Shown here: piece by piece, positions 34,386-43,229 of the stretch
Numbering within the stretch: the stretch's first letter is position 1
Layout of the letters: the number at the start of each line of letters is the position of its first letter
Made by a program: the position numbers and the translations under genes
DNA from: JABDJZ01 sp047619685
Lineage (GTDB): Bacteria; Bacteroidota; Rhodothermia; Rhodothermales; UBA10348
Assembly (NCBI GenBank): GCA_047619685.1
Contig: JBLHLC010000021.1
Coordinates: 11,253 to 75,252, forward strand
Length of the DNA stretch: 64,000 nucleotides
Reading direction: 5' to 3'
The notes under the pieces: model-generated
Database searches by the model: none
The model's input: the letters and a program-made list of their open reading frames with translations, nothing else
What the model was told of the DNA's origin: nothing

Positions 34386-35456
34386 ATGACTAAAACCCCT
34401 CTCGGGAGACAGACCATCCCCAGCGCCGTCATCAGCGAACCCCTGGCTCCAGCCGCAACCGACGACCTTCTCGCAGGCAAGTCCATTTCCTCCATCGGCC
34501 AAATCAAGGCTCCGGTGGAAGCGGATCTGGAGGCGTTTCGTGGGTTCTTCAGGGACGCCATGAAGACCCGGGTGAAGCTTCTGAACTTGGTCGTTCGGTA
34601 CGTCCTGCGCAGAAAGGGCAAACAACTTCGGCCCCTCCTGGTCCTCCTCTCCGCTCGCGCAACCGGAGAGGTCAACGACACAACCTACCGCGGGGCAGCG
34701 CTCGTGGAACTTCTCCACACGGCCACTCTGGTGCACGACGACGTGGTGGATGAATCGGAGCGCCGCCGCGGCCAGTGGTCCATCAACGCGCTCTGGAGGA
34801 ACAAGATTGGCGTCCTCCTGGGAGACTATCTGTTCAGTCGAGGCCTGCTCCTGGCACTTGACGCCAAGGAATACGAACTCCTGCATACCGTCTCTGACGC
34901 CGTACGAAGGATGAGCGAAGGAGAGCTCCTGCAGCTTGAACGCGCAAGGCGGCAGGATATCGATGAGGAGACCTACTTCCGGATCATCTCTGACAAGACG
35001 GCTTCCCTCCTCTCTGCCTGCACCACCTGTGGTGCGGTGAGCGTTTCGGCCTCGCCCGAAGTCGTCGAGCGGATGAAGCGATTCGGCGAAAAACTGGGTC
35101 TCGCATTTCAGATTCGCGATGATCTTTTTGACTTTGGCGTAGCGGACGTGGGTAAACCGCTCGGCATCGATCTGCAGGAAAAGAAGCTGACCCTTCCCCT
35201 TATTCACTCATTGAGCAAGGCACCGAGCGGGGAGCGCCGCCGGATCATGCGGATCGTGCGCCGCAAGAACAAGTCCACAACGGATGTGCGCGAGGTCGCG
35301 TCATGGGTCGAGTCCAGTGGGGGACTTTCCTACGCTCGTGACCGCATGTTCGATCTGGCGAGGGAGGCGTTGGCCCTTTTGGAGCCCATTCCCGATTCCC
35401 CCTCCAAGACATCCCTCCAGCAGCTTGTTGCCTTCACCGTTCTGCGGACCCACTAA
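34386..35456 (+). CDS. Polyprenyl diphosphate synthase
   Basis: 356 residues. Trans-prenyltransferase signatures are GKQLRPLLVLLSA, the first Asp-rich motif LVHDDVVDESERRRG, GDYLFSRG, and the second Asp-rich motif FQIRDDLFDFG. The residues before the first motif (TATLV) lack bulky blockers, in line with long-chain products such as C35-C40 for menaquinone side chains; exact length cannot be fixed. The N-terminus carries about 40 extra residues. Its TAA overlaps the ATG of the next gene by one base. Confidence 0.92.
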   Translation: MTKTPLGRQTIPSAVISEPLAPAATDDLLAGKSISSIGQIKAPVEADLEAFRGFFRDAMKTRVKLLNLVVRYVLRRKGKQLRPLLVLLSARATGEVNDTTYRGAALVELLHTATLVHDDVVDESERRRGQWSINALWRNKIGVLLGDYLFSRGLLLALDAKEYELLHTVSDAVRRMSEGELLQLERARRQDIDEETYFRIISDKTASLLSACTTCGAVSVSASPEVVERMKRFGEKLGLAFQIRDDLFDFGVADVGKPLGIDLQEKKLTLPLIHSLSKAPSGERRRIMRIVRRKNKSTTDVREVASWVESSGGLSYARDRMFDLAREALALLEPIPDSPSKTSLQQLVAFTVLRTH

Positions 35457-36199
35457 TGCCAACCTTACATCTTCTAGGCACTGGCTCAGCGGTGTGCGAT
35501 GCCCATCGGACCGCCACCATGCTGGCTCTGGAGTGGGACGAAAAGTGCCTTCTCATTGACTGCGGCGGCGACCTTTATCAGAGAGCCATGATGGCAGGCC
35601 TGGATGAGTCGGGCATCGAGGGACTCATCCTCACCCATGAGCACCCGGATCATATCAGCGGGTTTCCCCTGTTTATGGAGCGTCTCTGGCTGGGTGGCCG
35701 GACGCGCCCTATTCGGGTTTACGGCATTGCGCCGGCTCTGGAACAGGCCCGCCGTCTCCTGGCCGCCTTCGACACATCGGGGTGGGCCCTTCCGGAGGTC
35801 ATCTGGACGGAGTTTCCCCCGACACAGGGGGCTGAGGTCATCTCTGATGAGACCTGGAGCGTGACTGCTGCACCGGGAGTGCACGGTGTGCCGGTTTCTG
35901 GCTTCCGGTTTCGACATCTGCCCACCGATACCATTCTGGTGTATTCCTGCGATACGGAACCCTGCGCGTCCATTGCGGCTCTGGCGGCGGACTGCCATGT
36001 TCTGGTGCACGAGGCTACGGGCGCAGTGAGTGGTCACACATCGCTGGCCCAGGCGGTTTCGGTTGCCGAAGACGCGGGCGCCGCTCACCTTATTCTGGTC
36101 CATCTTCCCCGCGGCATCGTGCCGGAGGATCTGAAACCGTGGCAAGACTCAACTTTCGAAATTGTCCTCGGAGAAGAACTCGACTGCTTCGAATTCTGA
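35456..36199 (+). CDS. Metallo-beta-lactamase-fold hydrolase (RNase Z-like)
   Basis: 247 residues. The fold starts LHLLGTGSAVCDAHRTATML as in RNase Z and related phosphodiesterases; the metal motif is LILTHEHPDHISG, with further ligands in VYSCDTEP and HVLVHEATG, then GHTSLAQAV and LILVHLPRG. The flexible exosite arm of true tRNase Z is not obvious, so the substrate is uncertain (tRNA 3-prime end, cyclic nucleotide or another phosphodiester). Translation is coupled to the prenyl synthase by TAATG. The convergent hypothetical gene overlaps its last 51 bases. Confidence 0.85.
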   Translation: MPTLHLLGTGSAVCDAHRTATMLALEWDEKCLLIDCGGDLYQRAMMAGLDESGIEGLILTHEHPDHISGFPLFMERLWLGGRTRPIRVYGIAPALEQARRLLAAFDTSGWALPEVIWTEFPPTQGAEVISDETWSVTAAPGVHGVPVSGFRFRHLPTDTILVYSCDTEPCASIAALAADCHVLVHEATGAVSGHTSLAQAVSVAEDAGAAHLILVHLPRGIVPEDLKPWQDSTFEIVLGEELDCFEF

Positions 36200-36892
36200 G
36201 GTTTGCGGGACAGGGTCCAGCGTACGAATAGTCAGGTGTCGGGAGGCGCTCTCGAACCAATGGAAGCGGCCGGGCAGGACCCGCGACAATCGCTCCTCCA
36301 GATCGCTGAGTCCGGGAATATTGTCAGGCACGTAGGATACCAGGGAGGTAGCCCGACAAGGCCTCTGGTAGTGCTCCCGCCTGTGTCCACTCTTGCCGAG
36401 TTCTGCCAGGTAGGCCGCCGACGGATTCGCATTCCACTGACCCAGGACCTCCCCCACATACTCCCGGTGAGACTGTTCAACTTCCGACTCGGTACTGGAT
36501 GCCAACGGGAATGAGGTGGTCGCACCCGTCAGCTCCAGGGACTTGACCAGCGCCTCGACCGCCCAAACCTGGTCGACCAATACAAAACACGGCTCCGCGG
36601 CGAGCAGGGAGCCTGCCTGTTCTGTCGCCCGCCAGACGCATTGGAGTTCCGAAAGGGACAGGGGCTCCTTCCCCGTGAGGGCCGCCAGAGTGACCTTGGG
36701 CCACAGACTTCCCGGATCCTCCCCGCGCAGCCCCTCGGACAGGGCCGTTTTCAAGGCGCGCAGTCCTGGCGTGAAGCCATCAAATGCCACCGTCAACACT
36801 CCCGACCCAGCCAGAAAGAAACCGGCTGGGCGCATCATTGCTGACGGCGTCTCAGGGGCGACGACGCGTAGTCGATCGATAAACGATTCCAT
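36149..36892 (-). CDS. Hypothetical protein with a single HxT motif
   Basis: 247 residues from the ATG at 36890-36892; longer readings run into low-quality sequence. Not recognised as a whole. The middle (about 40-190) is Ala/Leu-rich and mixed alpha/beta. The last 60 residues contain FHWFESASRHLTIRTLDPVP, which looks like the first H-x-[TS] motif of 2H phosphoesterases (ligT/2-5 RNA ligase fold), but the second motif needed for catalysis is absent because the protein ends about 25 residues later, inside the antisense of the preceding gene. It may be a truncated relative or an unrelated fold. Confidence 0.6.
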   Translation of the reverse strand: MESFIDRLRVVAPETPSAMMRPAGFFLAGSGVLTVAFDGFTPGLRALKTALSEGLRGEDPGSLWPKVTLAALTGKEPLSLSELQCVWRATEQAGSLLAAEPCFVLVDQVWAVEALVKSLELTGATTSFPLASSTESEVEQSHREYVGEVLGQWNANPSAAYLAELGKSGHRREHYQRPCRATSLVSYVPDNIPGLSDLEERLSRVLPGRFHWFESASRHLTIRTLDPVPQTSEFEAVEFFSEDNFES

Positions 36893-37069
36893 GGGACAGA
36901 CTCTGGACGTTGGTATTAAAGCCGCAATCGGCCCGGGTGTTCTCCAGCGGGTACCGGTTCCTCCAGAATGCGCGATTTCTGGCTGCCGGGGCATGCCCAG
37001 GGAGCTTTAGCACGCCTTGCCTTGGCCGATACGGATGGGGTATAGCGTTGCACCATACAGCCCTCCGCC

Positions 37070-39793
37070 ATGGAGACCCTCGGATTCCAATCAGCCATAT
37101 CGACCGAACCCCCATCCCGCTGGCAAATGGCGGGTACGGATTCCGAAGGCGCCACCTTCCTCCGCATTACGACTATCGTCTTGGGCACCCTGGCCGCCGG
37201 ATTCGCCGGAATCTGGATCCTGCTCCTGACCCGAGGTCAACTGGGTCTGGCAGGTCACCTGGCCGTCCTGCTCCCGCTCTGCGCTGTCGCCCTCTGCGCC
37301 GTTTTGGTTTGGAAGTCCAGGGCGGTTTTTGTCGATGAGTTGAAGGACCTGGATTTTGCCGCCGAGACCGCCCGGAACCGCATGACGGCCGCCGAGCAGG
37401 GACAGCACGTGTATCTGGGCATACTGCAAGCCGCCGGAACGGGCTGGTATCGAGCGACGCTGGACGGCAGGCTGATTACTGGCAATCAGGCGCTGGCCGC
37501 CGCGCTGGGATTCGAGGACACCGACAAACTCTTGGAGTACTTCGCCGTCCGTCCCTTCCCCGCCGGACCCAAGCGGACCGCCGTCCTGAAAGTGCTGCAG
37601 GCCCTCGGGGAAATCAAGATGCACGAGTGCCGGTGGAATCGCCTGGACGGCAGTTCCATCGACGTCACGGAGAGCGCCCGGACGATCAAGGATGATCAAG
37701 GCCGAATCCTGTACGTGGAAGGATTTGTGATTGACGCGTCTCTGGTCAAACCGCTTGAGAGCATGCTCGAAACTCCGACGAACACGCCGGACCAGACGGC
37801 CGCCGTTGTCGCAACTCCGGCAGTCGCGCATCCGGCCCGGGGTCCCGGCGACGATGTGTTTGTGGCCCACATGAGCCACGAATTACGAACCCCTATCAAC
37901 GCAATCGTCGGAATGACCAGCCTCCTGCTGGACACGCAGCTTGATGCAGAGCAGCGAGACTTTGTCGACACCATCAAGATGAGCAGCGAGAGCCTGCTTT
38001 CGATTGCCAACAACGTGCTGGACTTCTCCAAGATTGAGGCCGAGAGCCTCGATCTGGAGCGCCGCGAGGTCCAGATTCGGACCTGCGTCGAGGATGCGCT
38101 GGACCTGGTGGCACTTCGCGGGGCCGAGAAAAAACTGGAACTACTCTGCGAGATTGACTCCTCTGTGCCGGCAACCCTGTTCTCCGACGAGACGCGCCTT
38201 CGCCAGATCCTGGTCAACCTCCTCACCAACGCGGTCAAATTTACAGAGGAAGGAGAAATCCAGATTACCGTGCAGGCCAAGCAACTCGTGGGTGCCAACT
38301 ACCGCTTCTACTTCGCGGTGACAGATACGGGAATTGGAATCCCGCTGAATAAGCAGAAATCGCTATTCGACCCCTTTTATCAGACCGACGCTGCGGTCAC
38401 ACGCAAGTACGGCGGCACTGGTCTGGGACTGGCAATCAGCAAACTCCTGGTCGAGCGGATGGGAGGAGAGATGTCGGTCGAGTCGACGCCTGGCCACGGG
38501 TCCACCTTCCACTTCACAGTTGTTGCGGACACGTCCAATGCTCCGCTGATCTCTTCACTGGACGAGCACCTGCCGAAACTCAAAGGCCGACGCGTTCTGG
38601 TTCTGGATGACAACGACACTTCCCGAAGCCTGACCCTCCAACTGCTCGATGGGCTTGATATGGAATCCGTCGCGACCAAGTCCGTTGACGAGGCGCTGGG
38701 CCTTCTTCGCGATGCGGACGCATTTGATGTGGCCGTCGTGAGTCTGACCCATTTTGGACAGGATTCGGTTGTCTTCGCGAGGCGGGTACGCGCCTTTGAC
38801 TCCGACAACCCGACACCTCTGGTCCTTCTCAGGTCCCTTTCCGCTTCTACCGTCTTCGACCGTCCTTTCCGTTCCGTCTTCCTTCAGAAGCCCGTCAAAC
38901 GGGACCGCCTCATTGTGGCCCTTCTCCGTGGCCTCGGCGACATCGATGATAACTTAGAGCAGTCCACTACCGAAGACGGGCGCATCGCTCAAGCTGCCGA
39001 GCCGCTTTCGATTCTGGTCGCCGAAGATGACCCCGTCAACCAGAAGGTCATGCTCCGGCTCCTGCAACGACTGGGGCACCACGCGGACGTAGTTGGTTCG
39101 GGAGATGCTGCCCTCGAGACGCTCCTCCACACGCACTACGACGCCGTAATACTCGACGTCCGGATGCCGGGAATGGGCGGCCCAGAGGCTGCCAAGCACA
39201 TTATTGAACGTCATCCTGACAGGGCAACCAGGGCCCGCCTGATTGGAATGACGGCCTCGACGGCCACCACCGAGCGGGACCTATGCCTGGGCGCCGGCAT
39301 GGACTCCTGCCTGACGAAGCCCATTGATCTTGAGGATCTGGTCGCAGAACTGAGTCTGGTCCAACATGCCGAAAATGCAGTCAAGCAAGGCAAGAGCCAG
39401 AGCGATTCGGAAATCCGGACCTTGCTGCGCCAGATGATGCTAACAACGCATGGCGATGAACCGGCCTTCATTGCGGAGCTGCTTGTCAGCTTCCTGCGCA
39501 CGGCCCCGACCCTCCTTGGGTCGCTCGAAGACGCACTTGGCCGCGGCGACGGCAAGGGCATCAAGCGCTCGGCCCGGACGCTGAAATCAAGCTGCCAGTT
39601 CATCGGCATTATGCGAATGGCAGCGCTCTGCAAGGCCCTCGAAGTAGTCGCTGGCGTCGAGTCCACCAGGGCGGATCTGGAGCCGTTCGTGCGCGCCATC
39701 AGCACCGAGTTCGAGTGTGTCAACCCGGTCCTGGTTGCAGAGCGCAATTTGATGCTCGATCGGGCCAACTCGAACCGCGACCTGGCCGCCTGA
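37070..39793 (+). CDS. Hybrid histidine kinase with PAS, two receivers and a C-terminal HPt-like domain
   Basis: 907 residues. Two N-terminal membrane helices (about 32-82) with a short loop; a PAS-like domain (about 110-225); HisKA with MSHELRTPINAI, phospho-His H270; HATPase_c with NLLTNAVKFTEEG, DTGIGIP and GGTGLGLAISK. The first receiver (about 505-625, VLVLDDNDTSR) has Ser558 where the phospho-Asp should be. The second (about 648-765, ILVAEDDPVNQKV, ILDVRMPGMGG) keeps Asp696. The C-terminal HPt-like helix bundle reads SARTLKSSCQFIG, with Arg836 in place of the phospho-His. Kinase and second receiver look active; the terminal relay does not. No response-regulator gene is adjacent. Confidence 0.93.
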   Translation: METLGFQSAISTEPPSRWQMAGTDSEGATFLRITTIVLGTLAAGFAGIWILLLTRGQLGLAGHLAVLLPLCAVALCAVLVWKSRAVFVDELKDLDFAAETARNRMTAAEQGQHVYLGILQAAGTGWYRATLDGRLITGNQALAAALGFEDTDKLLEYFAVRPFPAGPKRTAVLKVLQALGEIKMHECRWNRLDGSSIDVTESARTIKDDQGRILYVEGFVIDASLVKPLESMLETPTNTPDQTAAVVATPAVAHPARGPGDDVFVAHMSHELRTPINAIVGMTSLLLDTQLDAEQRDFVDTIKMSSESLLSIANNVLDFSKIEAESLDLERREVQIRTCVEDALDLVALRGAEKKLELLCEIDSSVPATLFSDETRLRQILVNLLTNAVKFTEEGEIQITVQAKQLVGANYRFYFAVTDTGIGIPLNKQKSLFDPFYQTDAAVTRKYGGTGLGLAISKLLVERMGGEMSVESTPGHGSTFHFTVVADTSNAPLISSLDEHLPKLKGRRVLVLDDNDTSRSLTLQLLDGLDMESVATKSVDEALGLLRDADAFDVAVVSLTHFGQDSVVFARRVRAFDSDNPTPLVLLRSLSASTVFDRPFRSVFLQKPVKRDRLIVALLRGLGDIDDNLEQSTTEDGRIAQAAEPLSILVAEDDPVNQKVMLRLLQRLGHHADVVGSGDAALETLLHTHYDAVILDVRMPGMGGPEAAKHIIERHPDRATRARLIGMTASTATTERDLCLGAGMDSCLTKPIDLEDLVAELSLVQHAENAVKQGKSQSDSEIRTLLRQMMLTTHGDEPAFIAELLVSFLRTAPTLLGSLEDALGRGDGKGIKRSARTLKSSCQFIGIMRMAALCKALEVVAGVESTRADLEPFVRAISTEFECVNPVLVAERNLMLDRANSNRDLAA

Positions 39794-39821
39794 GGCGTAC
39801 GGCCTTATATGGGAGCAACTG

Positions 39822-40022
39822 CTAGCTTCCATCCTTCAGATAGACGTGGAAATGGTCTCCGGTGCCGGTATGTCGCAGTACAGAAAGCCCCACCGATCGC
39901 AGATAGAGCATGGTGACTACGTTCAGCCACTCAGGCTGACCAACAGTTCGGAGATCCACGGCGTAGACGAAGCCGTCTGACTGGGGAAAATGCAGGGAGC
40001 GCTGATTGACCGGCAGGTTCAT
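39822..40022 (-). CDS. Small M15/DUF5715-like metallopeptidase fragment or mini-protein
   Basis: 66 residues from the ATG at 40020-40022, with GGAGG about 11 bases upstream. The sequence keeps the shape of the M15/DUF5715 peptidoglycan peptidase core: SLHFPQSDG, then VYAVDL, a helix, and GDHFHVYLKDGS, giving possible zinc ligands His, Asp and His. The usual N-terminal half is missing. The same frame stays open upstream to 40184 (antisense to the HTTM gene end) with plausible residues such as GRAPEDYARMNLPV but no start codon, so this may be the tail of a larger, truncated gene. Confidence 0.5.
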   Translation of the reverse strand: MNLPVNQRSLHFPQSDGFVYAVDLRTVGQPEWLNVVTMLYLRSVGLSVLRHTGTGDHFHVYLKDGS

Positions 40023-40066
40023 GCGTGCGTAGTCCTCCGGCGCACGTCCGGCATGGGTGTTTTGTG

Positions 40067-41656
40067 CTACCGACTTTGAATGACGCGCGAGATCCGCTCT
40101 TCTCTTACGGACCGAATCTCTCCGGGTGCGACAATCATGTGAACCAAAAACGCGTCTACGGTATCCCCCGACGCCAATGTTGCGTCATACCTGGCCAAGG
40201 CGCTGATCACCGCGGCGGCACGCGCCTCCCGGGGACCATCCGTCCGCGCCAGTTGCCACGCCAGTCCCATGACCCGCGACGGCCCAAACGCGCGCGCGAT
40301 CGCTGGCGATTTGTAGGGGTCCAGGCGCTGACCGTCCACCTCCAGGATCAGCGTGGGGTACAGGGTGTCCGGCAGACCGGCGAAGGTGGGGTAGACAGCG
40401 ACGGGCCATGAGTCGAAGCCGGTAAAGCCCGCCAGCAAAGCCAGCGACGCGAGACCTCCTGCTACCCATGAGCGACCCGCCGGGCGGAGCTTGCTCGCCG
40501 AGACAGCGGGCTGGCCAGCCTTCCCGTCCAACAGACGTCCGACCGGCACAAAGGCCACCAGACACACGCCCAGCGTCCAGAAGTTGATGTCGGCTACAAG
40601 GAACACTGCCAGATGAAATGCGGCCGCACCACACACGAAAAGTGACCGCATCCCGCGTTGGACAAGGGCAAAAACGAACCCGATTTCAAGCGTAAGAACG
40701 GCTATTCCGGCCAGCGCGGACAGCGCCCCCAGGTCAAACCGAACGGCCGGGTCAATGCCCACCCGATACCACTGGGCCTGCAGCATGGTACCCAGGGCGG
40801 TGCCGTCGACCCAGGAGGGACCCGCCACAACGAACTTCCAGTAGCCTGGGAAGAAATAAATCAGTCCGATCAGGAGCCATATCCAGCGAAGCGGCCTCCC
40901 ATACCGCGTGCTGGCATCTGGCCGCGTTCGTGGAGTCGGCGGATTCTTACGGCCGGCCGGTGGCCACCCCACCGTCCACACATCCCAGGCGGGAGAAGCA
41001 GCCAGCACTGCGGCAAACCAGATCAAATGATGATAGTGGTTTATTTTGCCGTAGAACTGAGGGATTCCCAGGACCATGATCCCCGCGGTCACCGCACCCC
41101 ATGCCGTGATCCGGGGCGCAATGCCTGCGCCGGCTGCGACGGCCAGGCCCACAAACACCCAGGCTAGTGGCACCGCCCAGGAAGGGTCTGGCGGCAACCA
41201 TTGCAACAGGAGGCCCCATCCCACCGGCGCCACGATCAGCTCCGGAGGCAACCCGGCAAACCTCCCGATTTCCCAGGGAGACGCGTAGACCGCCAGCGAA
41301 AAGAAGACCACCATTCTGAGCGCGGCCAGGTCTCGGGGGTCCGACGCTTCCCGCAACATCCTCACCACCCGGTCCACGAACGACGTCCGGGCCAGAATCA
41401 ACCCCAGCATGCCGACCGCACCGAACAATCGCAACCCCGCAGGGAGTGCTATCGCCTGGAAATACGACAGGTCGCGCGCCTGTGGGTCAAGCGACGCGTG
41501 TACCAGAATCGAGGCCGGTGCCGTCTCCAAATAAGCGCCCAGCCAGGCTTCCATAATCCCGGCACCCGACCACGCCCAAATCGGCAGGCCGACCATCCCG
41601 ATAACTGCCATTCCCCAACCCAGGTGTCGGGGCCATTTTGGTGCGTCCGAAAGCAT
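40067..41656 (-). CDS. HTTM-domain membrane protein (vitamin K gamma-carboxylase-like)
   Basis: 529 residues from the ATG at 41654-41656; the open frame runs further upstream but only as antisense of the TlpA gene. About eight to ten membrane helices, with HTTM features: ALRMVVFFSLAVYASPWEIG, INHYHHLIWFAAVLAASPAW, and FFPGYWKFVVAGPSWVDG, followed by a C-terminal soluble part. HTTM proteins are distant relatives of vitamin K-dependent carboxylase; bacterial roles are mostly unknown. It is divergent from the thioredoxin-like gene at 41741, and a shared role in thiol redox chemistry is possible (inference). Confidence 0.75.
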   Translation of the reverse strand: MLSDAPKWPRHLGWGMAVIGMVGLPIWAWSGAGIMEAWLGAYLETAPASILVHASLDPQARDLSYFQAIALPAGLRLFGAVGMLGLILARTSFVDRVVRMLREASDPRDLAALRMVVFFSLAVYASPWEIGRFAGLPPELIVAPVGWGLLLQWLPPDPSWAVPLAWVFVGLAVAAGAGIAPRITAWGAVTAGIMVLGIPQFYGKINHYHHLIWFAAVLAASPAWDVWTVGWPPAGRKNPPTPRTRPDASTRYGRPLRWIWLLIGLIYFFPGYWKFVVAGPSWVDGTALGTMLQAQWYRVGIDPAVRFDLGALSALAGIAVLTLEIGFVFALVQRGMRSLFVCGAAAFHLAVFLVADINFWTLGVCLVAFVPVGRLLDGKAGQPAVSASKLRPAGRSWVAGGLASLALLAGFTGFDSWPVAVYPTFAGLPDTLYPTLILEVDGQRLDPYKSPAIARAFGPSRVMGLAWQLARTDGPREARAAAVISALARYDATLASGDTVDAFLVHMIVAPGEIRSVREERISRVIQSR

Positions 41657-41740
41657 ATTCAATAATAGGTGGCGTAACACCGGGCGTACAGGCGTCACCC
41701 AATCGCGACATTGATCCTGAACACGTTTTCTTCCCTTTTC

Positions 41741-42328
41741 ATGACCGAACCAAAGAAGGAGCCCTGGTGGAAGAACGGCTGGGTTTTTGGCCTGGCTCTC
41801 CTGGGCATGCTCCACCTCACCGGCACAGCCGTCCATGTGCAGGCCGGTTTCCAGCGCGTTCTCCTTTATACCGGACTGTTCCATCCGGATCTGGTCCCGA
41901 AGGCCGATCGCCAGGCAGCAAACCTTCAATTTCGGCTCGCGAACGAAGATGGCGAGGTGTACTCGCTGACCGATTTCGACGGCGAAGTGCGGTTCGTCAA
42001 TTTCTGGGCTACCTGGTGCGCGCCATGCCTTGCCGAAATGCCCGCCATTGCCAAGCTGCACGCCGACTACGGCGACAAAATCCACTTTTCTGTGGTCAGC
42101 ATGGATGATGACTTCACTACTGCCCTGGCATACATGGCCAACCAGAAGTTCGGCATCAATCCGGTCACCCGGGCCTCGGCCGTGCCTCGGTCGATCACGT
42201 CCGGCGCCATCCCGACAACCATTATCCTGGACAGAAACGGGCGGATTGCAGTCTACGAGGCCGGAATGGCTGACTACAATTCCGCTCGATTCAGGGCCTC
42301 ACTGGATCGACTCCTGGAAGAGGCGTAG
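41741..42328 (+). CDS. TlpA-like membrane-anchored thiol:disulfide oxidoreductase
   Basis: 195 residues from the ATG at 41741. An N-terminal membrane anchor (GWVFGLALLGMLHLTGTAV) is followed by a periplasmic thioredoxin fold: FVNFWATWCAPCLAEMP (active site WCAPC) and the cis-proline region SGAIPTTIILDRNG. Family members reduce cytochrome c apoproteins or other periplasmic thiols, which fits the many c-type haem sites encoded nearby. A TTG 30 bases upstream is a weaker start candidate. It converges with the cupin gene, 6 bases apart. Confidence 0.9.
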   Translation: MTEPKKEPWWKNGWVFGLALLGMLHLTGTAVHVQAGFQRVLLYTGLFHPDLVPKADRQAANLQFRLANEDGEVYSLTDFDGEVRFVNFWATWCAPCLAEMPAIAKLHADYGDKIHFSVVSMDDDFTTALAYMANQKFGINPVTRASAVPRSITSGAIPTTIILDRNGRIAVYEAGMADYNSARFRASLDRLLEEA

Positions 42329-42334
42329 GACCGC

Positions 42335-42706
42335 CTACTGGTCGCCGCGGAGATAGGCGTCCGTCTTCTCGATCCAATCCTGTCTTGGCGGCGTAAAGAA
42401 GTCCAAGTCAAGAGTATCTTCAAGCGCCAACGCGGCATGGGGCACGTGTGCAGGAATAACGAGGACTTCTCCTGCCAAAACGTCCACGGTTCTTGGGTCT
42501 TCTCTTCCGATTGTAAAACGAAGCCCACCGCTCAGCACGTAGGTAATCTGTTCATTGTGGTGGTCATGCATCGGAACGACGGCACCCTTCGCCAGGAAGA
42601 TCTGAGCGGCCATGGCATTGTTTCCCCAGACCATTTTTCGATCCAGGCCCTCGCTGAGGGATTCCTTCGGGATGTCGTCCCACCTGTAATGCGTTGCGTC
42701 TTCCAT
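42335..42706 (-). CDS. Cupin-domain protein
   Basis: 123 residues, a single beta-barrel cupin. Motif 1: VPMHDHHNEQITYVLSGGLR with metal ligands His, His and Glu. Motif 2: LVIPAHVPHAALALED with the last His. Such small cupins include dioxygenases, isomerases and binding proteins; the substrate cannot be told. It is a single gene between the convergent TlpA gene and the divergent envelope operon. Confidence 0.85.
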   Translation of the reverse strand: MEDATHYRWDDIPKESLSEGLDRKMVWGNNAMAAQIFLAKGAVVPMHDHHNEQITYVLSGGLRFTIGREDPRTVDVLAGEVLVIPAHVPHAALALEDTLDLDFFTPPRQDWIEKTDAYLRGDQ

Positions 42707-42847
42707 GGATAAGTTTTGGTTGTTATACGCCCGATAGCTTGGCGCATGTTATAGTGGGTTCACCAGTCCACAGTATCGTGCTTTCGGCGGGGATTTGCCC
42801 GCGCTTGGGCACTTTTCCAGATTCCTGCCTCTTACCCTTCATTACCG

Positions 42848-43228
42848 ATGCCGCTAGCCTTTTTTGAATGGGTCGCCTTTGCGATGCTGGCCTACCTGGG
42901 CGTTGGCGTCGTGTCCGCCGCCGTCAATCAGTTCCGAGGGCTGGACGCCACCGATCCCGATGTGGTCAACGGTAGCCGGTACTTCAAAATTCTGATGACC
43001 CCGGGGCTAGTTTTGCTCTGGCCACTCCTTCTGGGACGAGGCCTCGCCCCGGCACCGTACGCCGAACCGCACGATGCTCCGGGCAGTGGCAAGGCGCCCG
43101 TCCGCAAACGACAATTCGGGGCGGCCGTGCTGATGGTTATTGCTGCTCTGACTGTGCTCAGCCTTGGATTCGCCTCTCTTCCCGATTCGGGACATGCGGA
43201 TGCGATACAGGCCGAGGAGGGCCACTGA
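42848..43228 (+). CDS. Small membrane protein opening the envelope/redox operon
   Basis: 126 residues. Helices near residues 5-28 (FFEWVAFAMLAYLGVGVVSA), 48-65 (ILMTPGLVLLWPLLLG) and 90-110 (FGAAVLMVIAALTVLSLGFA), with a short acidic His-containing tail. No known domain. The next gene, a ferric-reductase-like/Rieske fusion, begins one base after its stop with GAGGAGG inside the end of this gene as ribosome site, so the two should be co-translated. Probably a subunit of the same membrane redox complex (inference). The region just upstream has TTTG (42716) and TAGCTTGG (42736) spaced 16 bases, a weak promoter match. Confidence 0.7.
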   Translation: MPLAFFEWVAFAMLAYLGVGVVSAAVNQFRGLDATDPDVVNGSRYFKILMTPGLVLLWPLLLGRGLAPAPYAEPHDAPGSGKAPVRKRQFGAAVLMVIAALTVLSLGFASLPDSGHADAIQAEEGH

Positions 43229-43229
43229 T

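Noticed and set aside
41657..42085. Upstream extension of the HTTM gene
   Set aside because: It lies antisense to the TlpA gene with its WCAPC motif; the ATG at 41656 begins the hydrophobic protein.
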